A stretch of DNA of 64,000 bases from an uncultured cyanobacterium (GTDB taxonomy: Bacteria; Cyanobacteriota; Vampirovibrionia; Vampirovibrionales; JAGQHJ01). The stretch is taken from positions 1 through 64,000 of the forward strand of contig CALAJO010000035.1 in assembly GCA_937922745.1 (NCBI GenBank), read 5' to 3'. How positions within the stretch are numbered: the stretch's first letter is position 1; every line of letters begins with the position of its first letter. Below are positions 18,262 to 27,727 of this stretch, one piece after another. The notes under the pieces were generated by a model. It saw only the letters and a program-made list of their open reading frames with translations, was not told where the DNA came from and ran no database searches. The position numbers were made by a program, and so were the translations under genes.

Positions 18262-20634
18262 CTAAGATTGTTCAGGCGTTTCCTGTTCCGGTTTGGGCTC
18301 GTCTTTTGCGTCGTTCTCTTTGTCTTTCTTTGGCTTGTACTTGGGCGCAACCACTTCCGGCGGAGGAAAGTGCCTGTCCGGTTCGTAACCAGGCTGAAAC
18401 AGGTTAAGCGTATTAAAGTCCATTACTATCTGCGAGGATTCCGGGTTAATCATAATACCGAAGAATGTCCGCTTTTGAATTAAATCAAACGCCAGGGAGA
18501 ATTTAACGTTCTTGGAGCCGGTGGACAGGAAAACCCGGTTGTCTACCAACAGGTCATTCCGCGCGTTATCCCGGTTGAGGTTAAACCCGAGGAACGTTCC
18601 CAGCGTCAAGTACTTGCCCAGGTCAATGGAGTTGACGGTTTGAACGTAATTCCGGCCGCGGAAATAGGTATCGAAGACGAAGGGGCTCTCCCCAAACACA
18701 GTCCCGTACAAGTAACGCGTTTGTGAATAAAACGGTCCTGCCAGCAAGGTTAAGTAGGGCCCTCCCTGGGCGATGCCGTAGAAATCGCCGGTGCCGTAGC
18801 CGGAAAGCCGGGTTTGGGCAATGGCCCCAACCGCCCCGAAATTCCCCAGGTAAAACAGGGGCTGGGGCGTAATGGCCTGCGCCTGGAATTGCACGCGTGC
18901 GGTTGTAACCGGGGTTAAAACGTTAGGAGCAACAAAATACCGGCTTTCCCGCGTGGGGAAAAACTCATCCCGTGCAATCCCTGCCGTGGTGTAGGTTCTC
19001 ACCAGCAATTTATCGTTAAACCGCTTGCTATCCAAATGGACATACTCGGCAATAATGTTGGGACGCTCGATGTTAAAAAAGCCGTTGTTGTAAAACTGGT
19101 TGTACCCTAACCGGATGCGGTTCTCACTTTGCCCGTTAATCCGATGCTCCATCAGGAAGATAGGCTCACGGACGGTCGAATTATAGCCAAACTCGGTCCG
19201 GTTATTCGCGGAGCGATAATTGGCGATTAAACCCATGCCGGGTTTGGGCGTAATATCCGGGTTTAGCCGAGAGCTTGAAACCCGGAGCCTTCTTCCACCA
19301 CCATATGAGACAATGGGGGAAAGTTTCAGCCAGCCGTTATGAACCCTGAAATCAAAGCCAGGGCCTGCGTATACACCGCCGTAATCCAGGTTATACCCGA
19401 TACGTGGCCCCAGATAACTCATAAACCCGTCGGTTTCACTATAACCAAAGTCCAATCGAGGGGCGTAAAAAACAGGAACATCGTTATAGCGGAAGGTGGT
19501 GCCCTCCAGCTTGATTTCATCAAACCCGTCCAAGGCGCGGTAAATGTTTATTTCGTTGGAGTGCGTGTGATAAAGGTCATTGTCCGGATCAAAGTCAATT
19601 GCAGCAACATCCTTGGGGCTAATGGGCTTGTCCACAATTTGCGCTTCAGGGCTTGTCAGCTCCTCATCCTCAAACATGTTGTAGCCCATGGCGTCCAGTA
19701 GGGTAGGGTCGATAAAAGCCAGGCGGCCGATTGCCCCGGTGGTAAAACGTCGCTGGAAGTTTGCGGAATAGGTTGCATAAACCGCGCCGTTTCCAAGCCG
19801 CACGCCCCGGCGCTGGAACCGCCGGCTGTATCGTTTCAAGGCGTTTTCATCCACCAGTAAGCGCCCATCTTCCAGGATCATATATTGATCCGTGCGCACG
19901 CCGTATTCGGACTGGATTTTAAAGTTTTCCGACATAGTGCGCGGCTTGGTAAAGTAGGAGATTTCCTTGTTAAAGTCGTAGCGGGCTTTTTTGCTGCCAA
20001 TGACATTGCCGTCCCGGATGATGAAGACGTTCCCGGTGGCAACCATATCATCGGCCTTTTCGTTAAACACGACCTTGTCGGCAAGCAGCTCGGTATTCTT
20101 CTCGGGGATAATAATGTAGACTTCGCCCGTGGCCGTATAGATACCGCTTCCCGGATCATAGCTCAGGGACTCGCTGTTGATATGGATATTCACGGTTTCA
20201 CCGGAATCCGGGTCGGTAGACTGCACCTGCAACTTTCCTGCGGGCTCGGGCGCCGTGGTTTCAGTCAACGTTTCCGAAGAAGTCATCGCCGGGGTCGAAG
20301 GCGTTTCCACCTGCGAAGATGGTGCAGAAGCATCCGCAGGCGGCGTTTGATACTGGACTGCGTTTTGGGAGGCTTCCGGCGGCTCAACCGCTTGCGCAAC
20401 AAACTCGGTTGGCGTTGGGGGTAGCGGCGCTGCATTCGATATTTTTTGAGAAGGCGCTTTGGGTAAGGGGGCCGGTGAGGCGAAGGCAATTGTTTCAGTC
20501 GCTAGGGGCATCGCGGGAAGGGGAGGGCCGGCGTTTTCAGCATAAACCCCTGTCCCGGCCTGCAAGGAAGCAATCAGGATCGTCAAACAAAAAGCAGGCG
20601 GGATACTGCGAGCGGGGAACAGGGAAAATTTCAT
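18262..20634 (-). CDS. LptD/OstA-like outer-membrane protein
   Basis: A 790-residue exported protein. A signal peptide (residues 1-32, ending GVYA) is followed by a Pro/Ala/Thr-rich linker (33-145), an OstA/LptA-like beta-jellyroll (about 146-240; for example YTATGEVYIII, VATGNVFIIRDG) and then a long region with alternating aromatic/polar strands typical of an outer-membrane beta-barrel. An acidic/Lys tail ends the protein. In cyanobacterial lineages similar proteins are thought to assemble outer-membrane lipids. No lptE or lptA gene is adjacent. Confidence 0.8.
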   Translation of the reverse strand: MKFSLFPARSIPPAFCLTILIASLQAGTGVYAENAGPPLPAMPLATETIAFASPAPLPKAPSQKISNAAPLPPTPTEFVAQAVEPPEASQNAVQYQTPPADASAPSSQVETPSTPAMTSSETLTETTAPEPAGKLQVQSTDPDSGETVNIHINSESLSYDPGSGIYTATGEVYIIIPEKNTELLADKVVFNEKADDMVATGNVFIIRDGNVIGSKKARYDFNKEISYFTKPRTMSENFKIQSEYGVRTDQYMILEDGRLLVDENALKRYSRRFQRRGVRLGNGAVYATYSANFQRRFTTGAIGRLAFIDPTLLDAMGYNMFEDEELTSPEAQIVDKPISPKDVAAIDFDPDNDLYHTHSNEINIYRALDGFDEIKLEGTTFRYNDVPVFYAPRLDFGYSETDGFMSYLGPRIGYNLDYGGVYAGPGFDFRVHNGWLKLSPIVSYGGGRRLRVSSSRLNPDITPKPGMGLIANYRSANNRTEFGYNSTVREPIFLMEHRINGQSENRIRLGYNQFYNNGFFNIERPNIIAEYVHLDSKRFNDKLLVRTYTTAGIARDEFFPTRESRYFVAPNVLTPVTTARVQFQAQAITPQPLFYLGNFGAVGAIAQTRLSGYGTGDFYGIAQGGPYLTLLAGPFYSQTRYLYGTVFGESPFVFDTYFRGRNYVQTVNSIDLGKYLTLGTFLGFNLNRDNARNDLLVDNRVFLSTGSKNVKFSLAFDLIQKRTFFGIMINPESSQIVMDFNTLNLFQPGYEPDRHFPPPEVVAPKYKPKKDKENDAKDEPKPEQETPEQS

Positions 20635-20887
20635 TCAGCCTCTTCTTCTACCTGTAGGCGTTTTCACCAGGGGAACGATATACCAAGCTAGGGATATTTT
20701 ACCAAGAGCTTCCGAATCAAGCCAGAGAATTTAAAGATAACGTTGGAAACAAACTTTACGGATTAAAGTATTCGCACTGTTTTCAAATTCTATCCAGGTA
20801 CTCTGTCCTGTAAGGCTCATAGGATTTTATAGGCAATTGTCATACAATAAACCCATCTGCTTTTTGTTGTTGGGAAAAGAGAGGCCC

Positions 20888-21697
20888 ATGACCGAAACAC
20901 AGGTGCAATCAGGCACGGCATCGCTTTTTAGCTTAAAAGACAAGGTGGCCTTGATTTCTGGCGCAACCGGCAAGCTGGGTACGCAAATGAGTATTGCCCT
21001 GGCGGAAATGGGCGCCCGTGTTGTCGCGGTTGCCCGCAACCCGGAACCATTGACGCACCTGCAGCTGGAGATTAACCGCAAGACTGACGGGGAGTGTATG
21101 GCAATGCATGCCGATATGCAGGATGCGCAATCCATCCAGGCAATTGTTGATCAGGCGATCAGTCATTTTGGCCGGTTGGATATCCTGGTGAATAATGTTA
21201 CCGGCAATACGGCCAAACGGGTGGAGCAACTCACCCAGGGCGAATGGTCCGCAACGCTGGATCAGATTGTGACGGGGATGTTCCTGTGTTGCCAGGCTGC
21301 GGGCCAGCACATGGTGAAACAGGGCAATGGCAGCATCATCAATATTGCATCCATTTATGGGCTTGTCGCGCCGGATCAGAACATTTATGGGGACTCCGGC
21401 TTTAACAGTTCCGTGGTGTATGGCACCGGTAAGGCCGCCGTCCTACAGATGACAAAGTACCTTGCATCCTACTGGGGGCACCAGGGTATTCGTGTCAATG
21501 CGATTACCCCCGGCGGGGTGTTGGATGAATCGAACAACCATCCGGTGTTTCGGGAGAACTACCATCGCCGTACCCCCCTGGGGCGGATGATGAACCGGGA
21601 GGAAATACGGGGCCCGTTAGTTTTCCTGGCTTCCGACGCATCAAGCTACGTAACCGGGCATAACCTGGTGGTGGATGGAGGTTTTACCATCATCTGA
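20888..21697 (+). CDS. SDR-family oxidoreductase
   Basis: NAD(P)-dependent short-chain dehydrogenase of 269 residues. Cofactor motif SGATGKLG (24-31), NNVTGN (102-107), catalytic Ser155, Tyr178 and Lys182 (YGTGK), PGGV and a C-terminal VVDGGFTII are all present. ATG 20888 is used, because the open frame upstream begins with TTG and has no support. It overlaps the next gene by 1 nt (TGATG), so the two are translationally coupled. Substrate unknown; sugar or polyketide-like carbonyls are both possible. Confidence 0.88.
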   Translation: MTETQVQSGTASLFSLKDKVALISGATGKLGTQMSIALAEMGARVVAVARNPEPLTHLQLEINRKTDGECMAMHADMQDAQSIQAIVDQAISHFGRLDILVNNVTGNTAKRVEQLTQGEWSATLDQIVTGMFLCCQAAGQHMVKQGNGSIINIASIYGLVAPDQNIYGDSGFNSSVVYGTGKAAVLQMTKYLASYWGHQGIRVNAITPGGVLDESNNHPVFRENYHRRTPLGRMMNREEIRGPLVFLASDASSYVTGHNLVVDGGFTII

Positions 21698-22644
21698 TGC
21701 AGTACAGGGCGTTAGGGAAAACCGGTTTACGCGTTTCAGAAATCAGCCTGGGGACTGTCCAGCTTGGCTTGCCGTATGGCGTCCCGGATAAGGACGGCAA
21801 CCTCCCTAGCCTTACCGAGGCCCAGTCCCTTGCCATCCTGGATCGGGCTTATGCCGAAGGGGTTAACTTCCTGGATACGGCACGGAACTATGGGAATAGT
21901 GAGGCGATCATCGGTCGTTCTCTGAAGCGACGCCAGGAGGAGGTTGTCGTTGCAACCAAGCTGGAGGCACTCTCGCCGGAGATGACGGACGATGAAATGG
22001 CGAAAGCTATCCGGCAATCCATCGAGCAGTCTCGTCGTGCGCTGGACAGGGAAACCATCGATTTGTTACAAGTCCACAACGCAGCAGAAGCCCTGCTGGA
22101 TCGCGAAGTCATCCTCGATCTGCTGGCCCAGGCGCGTCATCGGGAGTGGATTCGGTATCAAGGGGTTACGACCTATGGGGTTTCCGCACCGGAGAAGGCC
22201 ATTGAGCAAGGGTATTGGGATACGGTGCAGGTGGAGTTCAACCTGTTTAACCAGCAGGTAAAGCCGATATTCGACCTGGCTGCCGAGCATCAGGCGGGTC
22301 TCATCATCCGTTCTGCCATGCTGAAAGGCGCCATGACAGCCACTGAGGAAGACACGCCGGAACCGCTGAAGGAGCTTCATCGGCGTGCGCAGCAGTTGCC
22401 GGACTTTTTCGAGCGCCGAGGCCTCCCTATTCCGCAATTGGCGCTGCTTTATGTCCTGAGCCATCCGGCCGTCAGCACCGTGCTGACAGGTGTTATTTCG
22501 ATAGAACAACTACTCCAAAACCTGGCGGTTTCTCAAATGGAGCGCCTTCAGCCGGAGCAACTGGAGGCGTCCAAAGCACTTCATATTCCCAACCCGGCGC
22601 TCACGGATCCCCGTTTGTGGCAGTTTGATAAGCTAGTGCGCTAA
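21697..22644 (+). CDS. Aldo/keto reductase
   Basis: A 315-residue AKR-superfamily TIM barrel using NADPH. The tetrad is Asp60, Tyr65, Lys88 and His127 (NFLDTARNYG, VATKL, LLQVHN). Coupled to the upstream SDR gene by TGATG, suggesting that the pair works sequentially on the same carbonyl compound, possibly a sugar derivative. The end overlaps the convergent second AKR by 12 nt. Confidence 0.9.
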   Translation: MQYRALGKTGLRVSEISLGTVQLGLPYGVPDKDGNLPSLTEAQSLAILDRAYAEGVNFLDTARNYGNSEAIIGRSLKRRQEEVVVATKLEALSPEMTDDEMAKAIRQSIEQSRRALDRETIDLLQVHNAAEALLDREVILDLLAQARHREWIRYQGVTTYGVSAPEKAIEQGYWDTVQVEFNLFNQQVKPIFDLAAEHQAGLIIRSAMLKGAMTATEEDTPEPLKELHRRAQQLPDFFERRGLPIPQLALLYVLSHPAVSTVLTGVISIEQLLQNLAVSQMERLQPEQLEASKALHIPNPALTDPRLWQFDKLVR

Positions 22645-23688
22645 GGCCGGCTCTTTATCTTCGTAAGGATAATCCATAGTGCCTTTATAGTGCATTGGGG
22701 GCTCATCGGTAATGCCGAAGTTGTCCGCAACCAGGGCCTGAATTTTATCCAGCTCGTCCTGGGTCAAGTCCGGGCAATCCGGTGCGGAGCCAAACTCATG
22801 CAACTGGGCTTCATCATAAATGTTCGGCAGCGTGGCGCAGACTAAAGGATCCGCCAGGAGGAACTTAAGCGCAGCCTGGCCCAGTGTACGGTTGGGCTTT
22901 TCCAGGAAGCGAAGCTGCTCGACTTTTTTAACGCCGTTGGTCAGCCAGTGCCGTGGGCGGTGCGAGCGGTGATCCTTCGGGTCAAACTTGGTCTCCAATG
23001 TATAATGCCCCTCCAGCATACCGGAGGCATGGGGAACCCGAACCAGCATGGAGGTCACGTTTCCGTTGCGGCGGCTTTCTTCCAGGAAGGCATTACCCGG
23101 GTGCTGCTCCAGGATGTTATGGATGACTTGAAGCACCGGCACTTTGCGCTCGCGAATGGCGCGCACGCCTTCGGCCAGCCAACCAATCGCCGGGCCGAGA
23201 GCCACACCGTAATGCCGTATCTTGCCTTCGCTTTTCAATGCTTCCAGGGTTTCGTAGATGGCATCATCATCAATATGCTCCATCTTGGCGTTGTGAATCT
23301 GGTAGATATCGATGCTATCCGTGCCCATACGCTTCAGGCTTTGCTCGCAGGCAAAGCGGATGAACTCGGGCCGCAAGTCCTGGGGCAGTTCGCGCTGTCC
23401 GGCCCTGGAGGTATCGTTGTTGTAAAAGTCATAACCAAATTTCGTGGCATAGACCACTTTATCCCGCATATGGCCAAACGCCTTATTCAATAATTCCTCG
23501 CTGCGGCCTGCGCCGTAGGTGTCAGCCGCGTCGAACAGGGTAATGCCGTAATCCTCGTAGGCTTTGCGCATCATGGCAATGGCCTGCTCATCGGTGACAT
23601 CTCCCCACCACCCGGTAGAAAGCGTCCAGAGGCCCAAGCCGACTTCGGACACGGAAATATTGGTATTGGCAACGTTGCGGTATTTCAT
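22633..23688 (-). CDS. Aldo/keto reductase
   Basis: A 351-residue AKR, longer than its neighbour. Tetrad residues Asp53, Tyr58, Lys83 and His132 are visible in TLFDAADTYGAGRSEELL, VVYATKFGYDF and DIYQIHNAK. A 40-residue insertion after His132 includes HRSHRPRHWLTNG. ATG 23688 is chosen with GGAGA about 8 nt upstream; an upstream TTG is unlikely. It does not look like a recent duplicate of the convergent AKR, being only distantly similar. Substrate unknown. Confidence 0.9.
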   Translation of the reverse strand: MKYRNVANTNISVSEVGLGLWTLSTGWWGDVTDEQAIAMMRKAYEDYGITLFDAADTYGAGRSEELLNKAFGHMRDKVVYATKFGYDFYNNDTSRAGQRELPQDLRPEFIRFACEQSLKRMGTDSIDIYQIHNAKMEHIDDDAIYETLEALKSEGKIRHYGVALGPAIGWLAEGVRAIRERKVPVLQVIHNILEQHPGNAFLEESRRNGNVTSMLVRVPHASGMLEGHYTLETKFDPKDHRSHRPRHWLTNGVKKVEQLRFLEKPNRTLGQAALKFLLADPLVCATLPNIYDEAQLHEFGSAPDCPDLTQDELDKIQALVADNFGITDEPPMHYKGTMDYPYEDKEPALAH

Positions 23689-23971
23689 TTTCAACTCTCC
23701 TTTATGCAGGAAATGCGTATCAATCTTTTTTTACTATACCCAAAAACCGCTCCTGTTTCCCCGTTTTTAACTGAGATTTCTCAGGTCTTAAGGCGGCACA
23801 CCGAATCTTAATGTTTGGCGCGGTTAACGTAAAAGTGATGGTTTTCAAAAATGAACGAACGAACCCAATTGTAACTGTGCGAAACGAACCCAATTGGTTG
23901 AAAGATAAATATAGTAAGAATAAAGTGCTGTAAAGCACACTTCAGAAAATAAGAGACTGCGGCGCAATGCC

Positions 23972-25357
23972 TTAGAAAATCTGGGTGTGGGCGCCAGCCG
24001 GGTTGAGGAACTTGGTGATGTTGTTGCGGAAGAGCAGGTCAAATTCCCCGACGGGGCCGTTACGCTGTTTGGCGATAATGACGGTGGCCGTGCCGGGTTT
24101 TTCGGACATATCCTTGGTGTAGTATTCGTCGCGGAAGAGGAACATAACCAGGTCGGCATCCTGCTCGATGGAGCCGGATTCCCGGAGGTCGCTGAGCATG
24201 GGTTTCTTGTCTTCCCGGCTTTCCACGGCGCGGGAGAGCTGCGAGAGAGCGATAACCGGGGCTTTAATCTCCCGCGCAATCCCTTTCAGGCCGCGGGAGA
24301 TGGCGGAGATCTCCTGCACGCGGTTTTCCCCCTTGCCTTTGCTGCCCAAACCCGCCTCCATCAACTGCAAGTAGTCGATGATGATCAGGCCCATATCCCC
24401 CAACTCCATTTTGAGTTTACGGGCCTTTGCGCGCAGCTCCATCAGGGAAACGCCGGGCGTATCATCAATATACATCGGGGCATCCCCAAGGCGGCCCATG
24501 GCGCTGGAGAGCTTGGCAAAATCCTGCTGGTGAATTTCCCCGGTGCGGATGCGCTGGGCGTCCACTTCGGCCTCGGAGCAGAGCATCCTGGAAACCAGTT
24601 GCTCCTTGGACATCTCCAGGCTGAAGATTAACACCGGGCGACGTTCGTGCAGGGCGACATGCGTGGCGATGTTCAAACAAAAAGCCGTCTTCCCCATGGA
24701 AGGACGGGCTGCGACGATGATGAGGTCGGATTGCTGGAAGCCGCTGGTCATCGTATCCAGGTCGTAGAACCCGCTGGCCACACCCATGAGTGTGCCCTTG
24801 TTGTTGAAGCGATCCTCGATTTGGTCGTAGCTGATCGGCAGGATGTCCTTAATCGCCACTAAATCTTGAGTTGATGCTTGCTGAGAAATATTGAAAACCA
24901 GCTGCTCGGCCTTATCAATGGCGGCCTCGGCGTCCGTTTCCTCGTAGGCGGTGTAAACAATATCCGTCCCGGCGCTGATGAGCGACCGCAACTTGGCTTT
25001 TGCCTTGATGATGTAAGCGTAATGCTCCACGTTCTCGCTGGTAGCGATTGCCAGGGCCAAGTCGTTAATGTAGGAGCGGCCACCGACTTCATCCAGTTTG
25101 TCTTTATCCTTCAGCCGCTCTGAAACCGTGACAATATCGACCGGTTCGCTTTTATCGAAGAGTTCCAGGATGGTTTCGAAAATCAGCGCATGGTGGCTGC
25201 GATAAAAATCGACGGGTTTGATAATCTCCACAATCTTGAGCAGGGCATCCGGATCAACCAGGATGCTGCCCAATGTTGCTTGTTCCGCTTCTGTGCTTTG
25301 TGGCGGAATCCGTTCAAAAGGATTTTCCGCTACATCTCGTACGGCATGCAAAGCCAT
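23972..25357 (-). CDS. dnaB: Replicative DNA helicase DnaB
   Basis: Hexameric 5'-3' helicase at the replication fork, 461 residues of normal length. The N-terminal primase-interacting domain (PPQSTEAEQATLGSIL) is followed by a linker and a RecA-like motor with Walker A ARPSMGKTAF, Walker B LIIIDYLQLM and the C-terminal LSDLRESGSIEQDADLVMFL and arginine-finger region. No intein. It is alone here, without rplI or alr, which often accompany it. Confidence 0.97.
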   Translation of the reverse strand: MALHAVRDVAENPFERIPPQSTEAEQATLGSILVDPDALLKIVEIIKPVDFYRSHHALIFETILELFDKSEPVDIVTVSERLKDKDKLDEVGGRSYINDLALAIATSENVEHYAYIIKAKAKLRSLISAGTDIVYTAYEETDAEAAIDKAEQLVFNISQQASTQDLVAIKDILPISYDQIEDRFNNKGTLMGVASGFYDLDTMTSGFQQSDLIIVAARPSMGKTAFCLNIATHVALHERRPVLIFSLEMSKEQLVSRMLCSEAEVDAQRIRTGEIHQQDFAKLSSAMGRLGDAPMYIDDTPGVSLMELRAKARKLKMELGDMGLIIIDYLQLMEAGLGSKGKGENRVQEISAISRGLKGIAREIKAPVIALSQLSRAVESREDKKPMLSDLRESGSIEQDADLVMFLFRDEYYTKDMSEKPGTATVIIAKQRNGPVGEFDLLFRNNITKFLNPAGAHTQIF

Positions 25358-25651
25358 TCGGCCTAACTCATTCCTTCCTGAGGCTTGTTTAAACCTCTAT
25401 AACCTCTTTATCCACGAACACAAAAACAACTATCTGACAGCTAATCTCATGATATCGGAAAACTTTAAATTGAAAGATTTTGAGTTGTAGATTTTACGTA
25501 ATGCAGCAAGTCTGTAACAAATTTAGTTTCAAATAAATTTTTCAACCGTTTTGCCGAAAGCCCCATTAAGGGGTGAACGATAGTGCCATTTCCCCTTAAG
25601 GCCTTGCTGGGCTAAATGGAATAAGTTAGGTGTATAGAAGGGAATCCCAAG

Positions 25652-26962
25652 ATGCTAAGTTACCCGGAAGAAACGATGGTTCAGGAAACCGCTCCCCAAC
25701 CGCAACACGCGTTCGCCTATTTCCCGGCAATGCCGCAAACGTTGGAGGAAACCGGGATTTCCCCTGTCCTGGTGGAGGAATTGATTTTTAAGGCGTTGCT
25801 TGCAAAAGGCGTGCTGGCCGGACGGGAAATTGCAGATGAGATTTCCATGCCGTTCAAAGTGGTCAATCCCATTCTGGCCGATCTCAAGGCCCGGATGTTC
25901 GTGGCACACCGCACCACCGCAGCGTTCGGCGATTTTTATTATGCCCTGACGGATGCGGGTAAGCAAAGCGCCATGATTGCCAAGGAGTACTGCGCCTATA
26001 TGGGCGCAACACCGGTTCGCTACGAGGAATACATCCAAAGCGTCTACGCACAGAGCATTCGGCGGGAAGCGCCCAAAGTGGCCGACCTGAAACGGGCTTA
26101 CTCGGATATTATTGTGAGCGATGATGTTTTAAACACCATTGGCCCGGCGATTAACTCCGGCCGGGGTATCTTTCTTTTCGGCGAGCCGGGGAACGGGAAG
26201 ACAACCATTGCCGAGCGCATCTGCAATTGCTTCCAGGAGGATATTTTTATCCCCAAGACTTTGTGGATCGAAGGGGAAATCGTGCAACTCTACGACCCGC
26301 AGAACCACGAGGCCGTGCCGGTGGATGATAACCTGAAGTACGACACCCGCTGGATTCGGATTAAGCGCCCCACGGTAATCGTGGGTGGCGAACTGACGAT
26401 GGAAGCGCTCGATATCAAATACAACCCAACGCTTAAAATCTCCGAAGCCCCGTTACAGATGAAGGCCAATTGCGGCACCTTTCTGATTGACGACTTCGGC
26501 CGCCAGCGGATTGACCCGAAAGACCTGCTGAACCGTTGGATTGTGCCGCTGGAAAAACATTACGACTTTCTGCTCCTGCCGAACGGGAAAAAGATCCAGG
26601 TTCCGTTTGATGAGTTAATCATCTTTTCCACCAACCTGAACCCCCAGGAACTGGTGGATGACGCCTTCCTGCGCCGGATTCCCTACAAGATTGAAATTAC
26701 CAATCCCACGGAAGCCGAATTCCGCCATGTCTTCAAGTTCCAGTGCGATAAGTACGGCATTCCGCACGATGAGGCCATGGTTTCCTACCTGGTAACCAAC
26801 CATTACAACGGCAAGCGGGGGTTCCGGGTCTGCCATCCGCGCGATATCCTGGATCAGATTCGCAATACGGCCGCCTTCCTGGGAACCGAACCCAGAATGA
26901 CGCCCCAACTGCTGGATATTGCATGCAAAAACTACTTTGCGGCGATGGAATGCATTACATAA
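25652..26962 (+). CDS. AAA+ ATPase with N-terminal winged-helix-like region
   Basis: A 436-residue AAA+ protein. Residues about 38-108 look like a winged-helix fold. The motor follows with Walker A FGEPGNGKTT (176-185), Walker B-like FLIDDFG (277-283, with DD rather than DE), sensor-1 STN (326-328) and an FLRRIPYK arginine-finger region (340-346). The C-terminal GKRGFRVCHPRDILDQI is the small-domain/sensor-2 segment. It resembles orphan ATPases found near pilus or secretion genes in other bacteria, but no such genes adjoin. Function uncertain. GAAGGG precedes the ATG. Confidence 0.75.
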   Translation: MLSYPEETMVQETAPQPQHAFAYFPAMPQTLEETGISPVLVEELIFKALLAKGVLAGREIADEISMPFKVVNPILADLKARMFVAHRTTAAFGDFYYALTDAGKQSAMIAKEYCAYMGATPVRYEEYIQSVYAQSIRREAPKVADLKRAYSDIIVSDDVLNTIGPAINSGRGIFLFGEPGNGKTTIAERICNCFQEDIFIPKTLWIEGEIVQLYDPQNHEAVPVDDNLKYDTRWIRIKRPTVIVGGELTMEALDIKYNPTLKISEAPLQMKANCGTFLIDDFGRQRIDPKDLLNRWIVPLEKHYDFLLLPNGKKIQVPFDELIIFSTNLNPQELVDDAFLRRIPYKIEITNPTEAEFRHVFKFQCDKYGIPHDEAMVSYLVTNHYNGKRGFRVCHPRDILDQIRNTAAFLGTEPRMTPQLLDIACKNYFAAMECIT

Positions 26963-26970
26963 TTCAGGTA

Positions 26971-26998
26971 GGGCAATTTTAGTTAGGCTTCTGTTTTA
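26971..26998 (+). promoter_or_regulatory. Bipartite promoter-like element of the candidate regulon
   Basis: GGCAATTTT (26971-26979), 12 nt, GTTTTAC (26992-26998). It lies 64 nt upstream of the ATG of the 27035 gene. The same arrangement precedes at least nine other genes in this window. Confidence 0.6.
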
Positions 26999-27034
26999 CT
27001 TCTGCTAGTTTTAAGAAACAGCGGAGGTTAAAAA

Positions 27035-27400
27035 ATGCTGACTTGCCGAGTGAATAATTTTAGAGCTACATCGACAAATAAGGATATTAAGCAACAAAGA
27101 TATTCTCAACGTTTGCGCCAAGTTGCTCCTTTATTAAACTCAGGCCAGATTGAATTACCAAGGGGCAGCAAAAATCCTAGCTTTGAATATGCAATTTATC
27201 CATTATCGTCTCCAGGTTCTAAGCAAGATACTTGGGACACAGTTAGTTTAAAGTTTACAGATCCAGCAGGAAATGATTGGAAACTTTCATGTGAACAAAC
27301 TAGCTCAACGCTTCCTGGCCAAACTGTGCAGCAATTCTGGAGTAATGCCTATGGGGGTATGTCCGCACTCGTTTCTCATCTAAGACAATCTTTCCAATAA
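27035..27400 (+). CDS. Unknown protein with regulon-type leader, 121 residues
   Basis: Not recognised. The N-terminus MLTCRVNNFRATS follows the leader pattern shared by many unknown proteins here (aromatic Phe then x-Ala-Ser/Thr, no acidic residue before it). The rest is a mixed alpha/beta protein without membrane segments. Codon use is noticeably more A/T-rich than the flanking ATPase and TatC genes, suggesting separate acquisition. GCGGAGG lies 5 nt before the ATG, and a terminator follows the stop codon, so the gene is an independent unit. Confidence 0.65.
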   Translation: MLTCRVNNFRATSTNKDIKQQRYSQRLRQVAPLLNSGQIELPRGSKNPSFEYAIYPLSSPGSKQDTWDTVSLKFTDPAGNDWKLSCEQTSSTLPGQTVQQFWSNAYGGMSALVSHLRQSFQ

Positions 27401-27432
27401 GTCTCTATTCTTTGCATTGGAAAATCTTTTTT

Positions 27433-27461
27433 ACAGGGTAGCAGAAATGCTATCCTGTTTT
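27433..27461 (+). terminator. Rho-independent terminator
   Basis: ACAGGGTAGCA (27433-27443) pairs with TGCTATCCTGT (27448-27458, one G-U) around a GAAA tetraloop, followed by a short T run. It terminates the 27035 gene. Confidence 0.8.
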
Positions 27462-27727
27462 GCGATAGGCGATGCTTGAAGATTACCAGATTCAACCTTT
27501 TACAAACAAAACAAACACGATGGTTACATCCATTAAAGTTCACCTTCCATTTATAATGGAAAAATAGAGAGCAGCGTCGCTGTTACTGGCGTATTCGAGA
27601 AGAAGTCGAGAATGCAGCTTGCCGTTATTCCAACCAGGCTGTTTACGGTTGCCGCCAACCTGGAGCCCGGCTCGCCAGAAGCCATTTTAACAAATAACGG
27701 CCTCAGTAGGGTAGTCAAACATCCAGG
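27462..27727. other. Intergenic region, possible gene remnant
   Basis: TATAAT at 27552-27557 and a frame starting at 27612 (MQLAVIPTRLFTVAAN) look like the beginning of a small leader-type gene, but the frame then runs antisense into tatC, so it is probably a truncated remnant rather than a functional gene. Confidence 0.3.
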
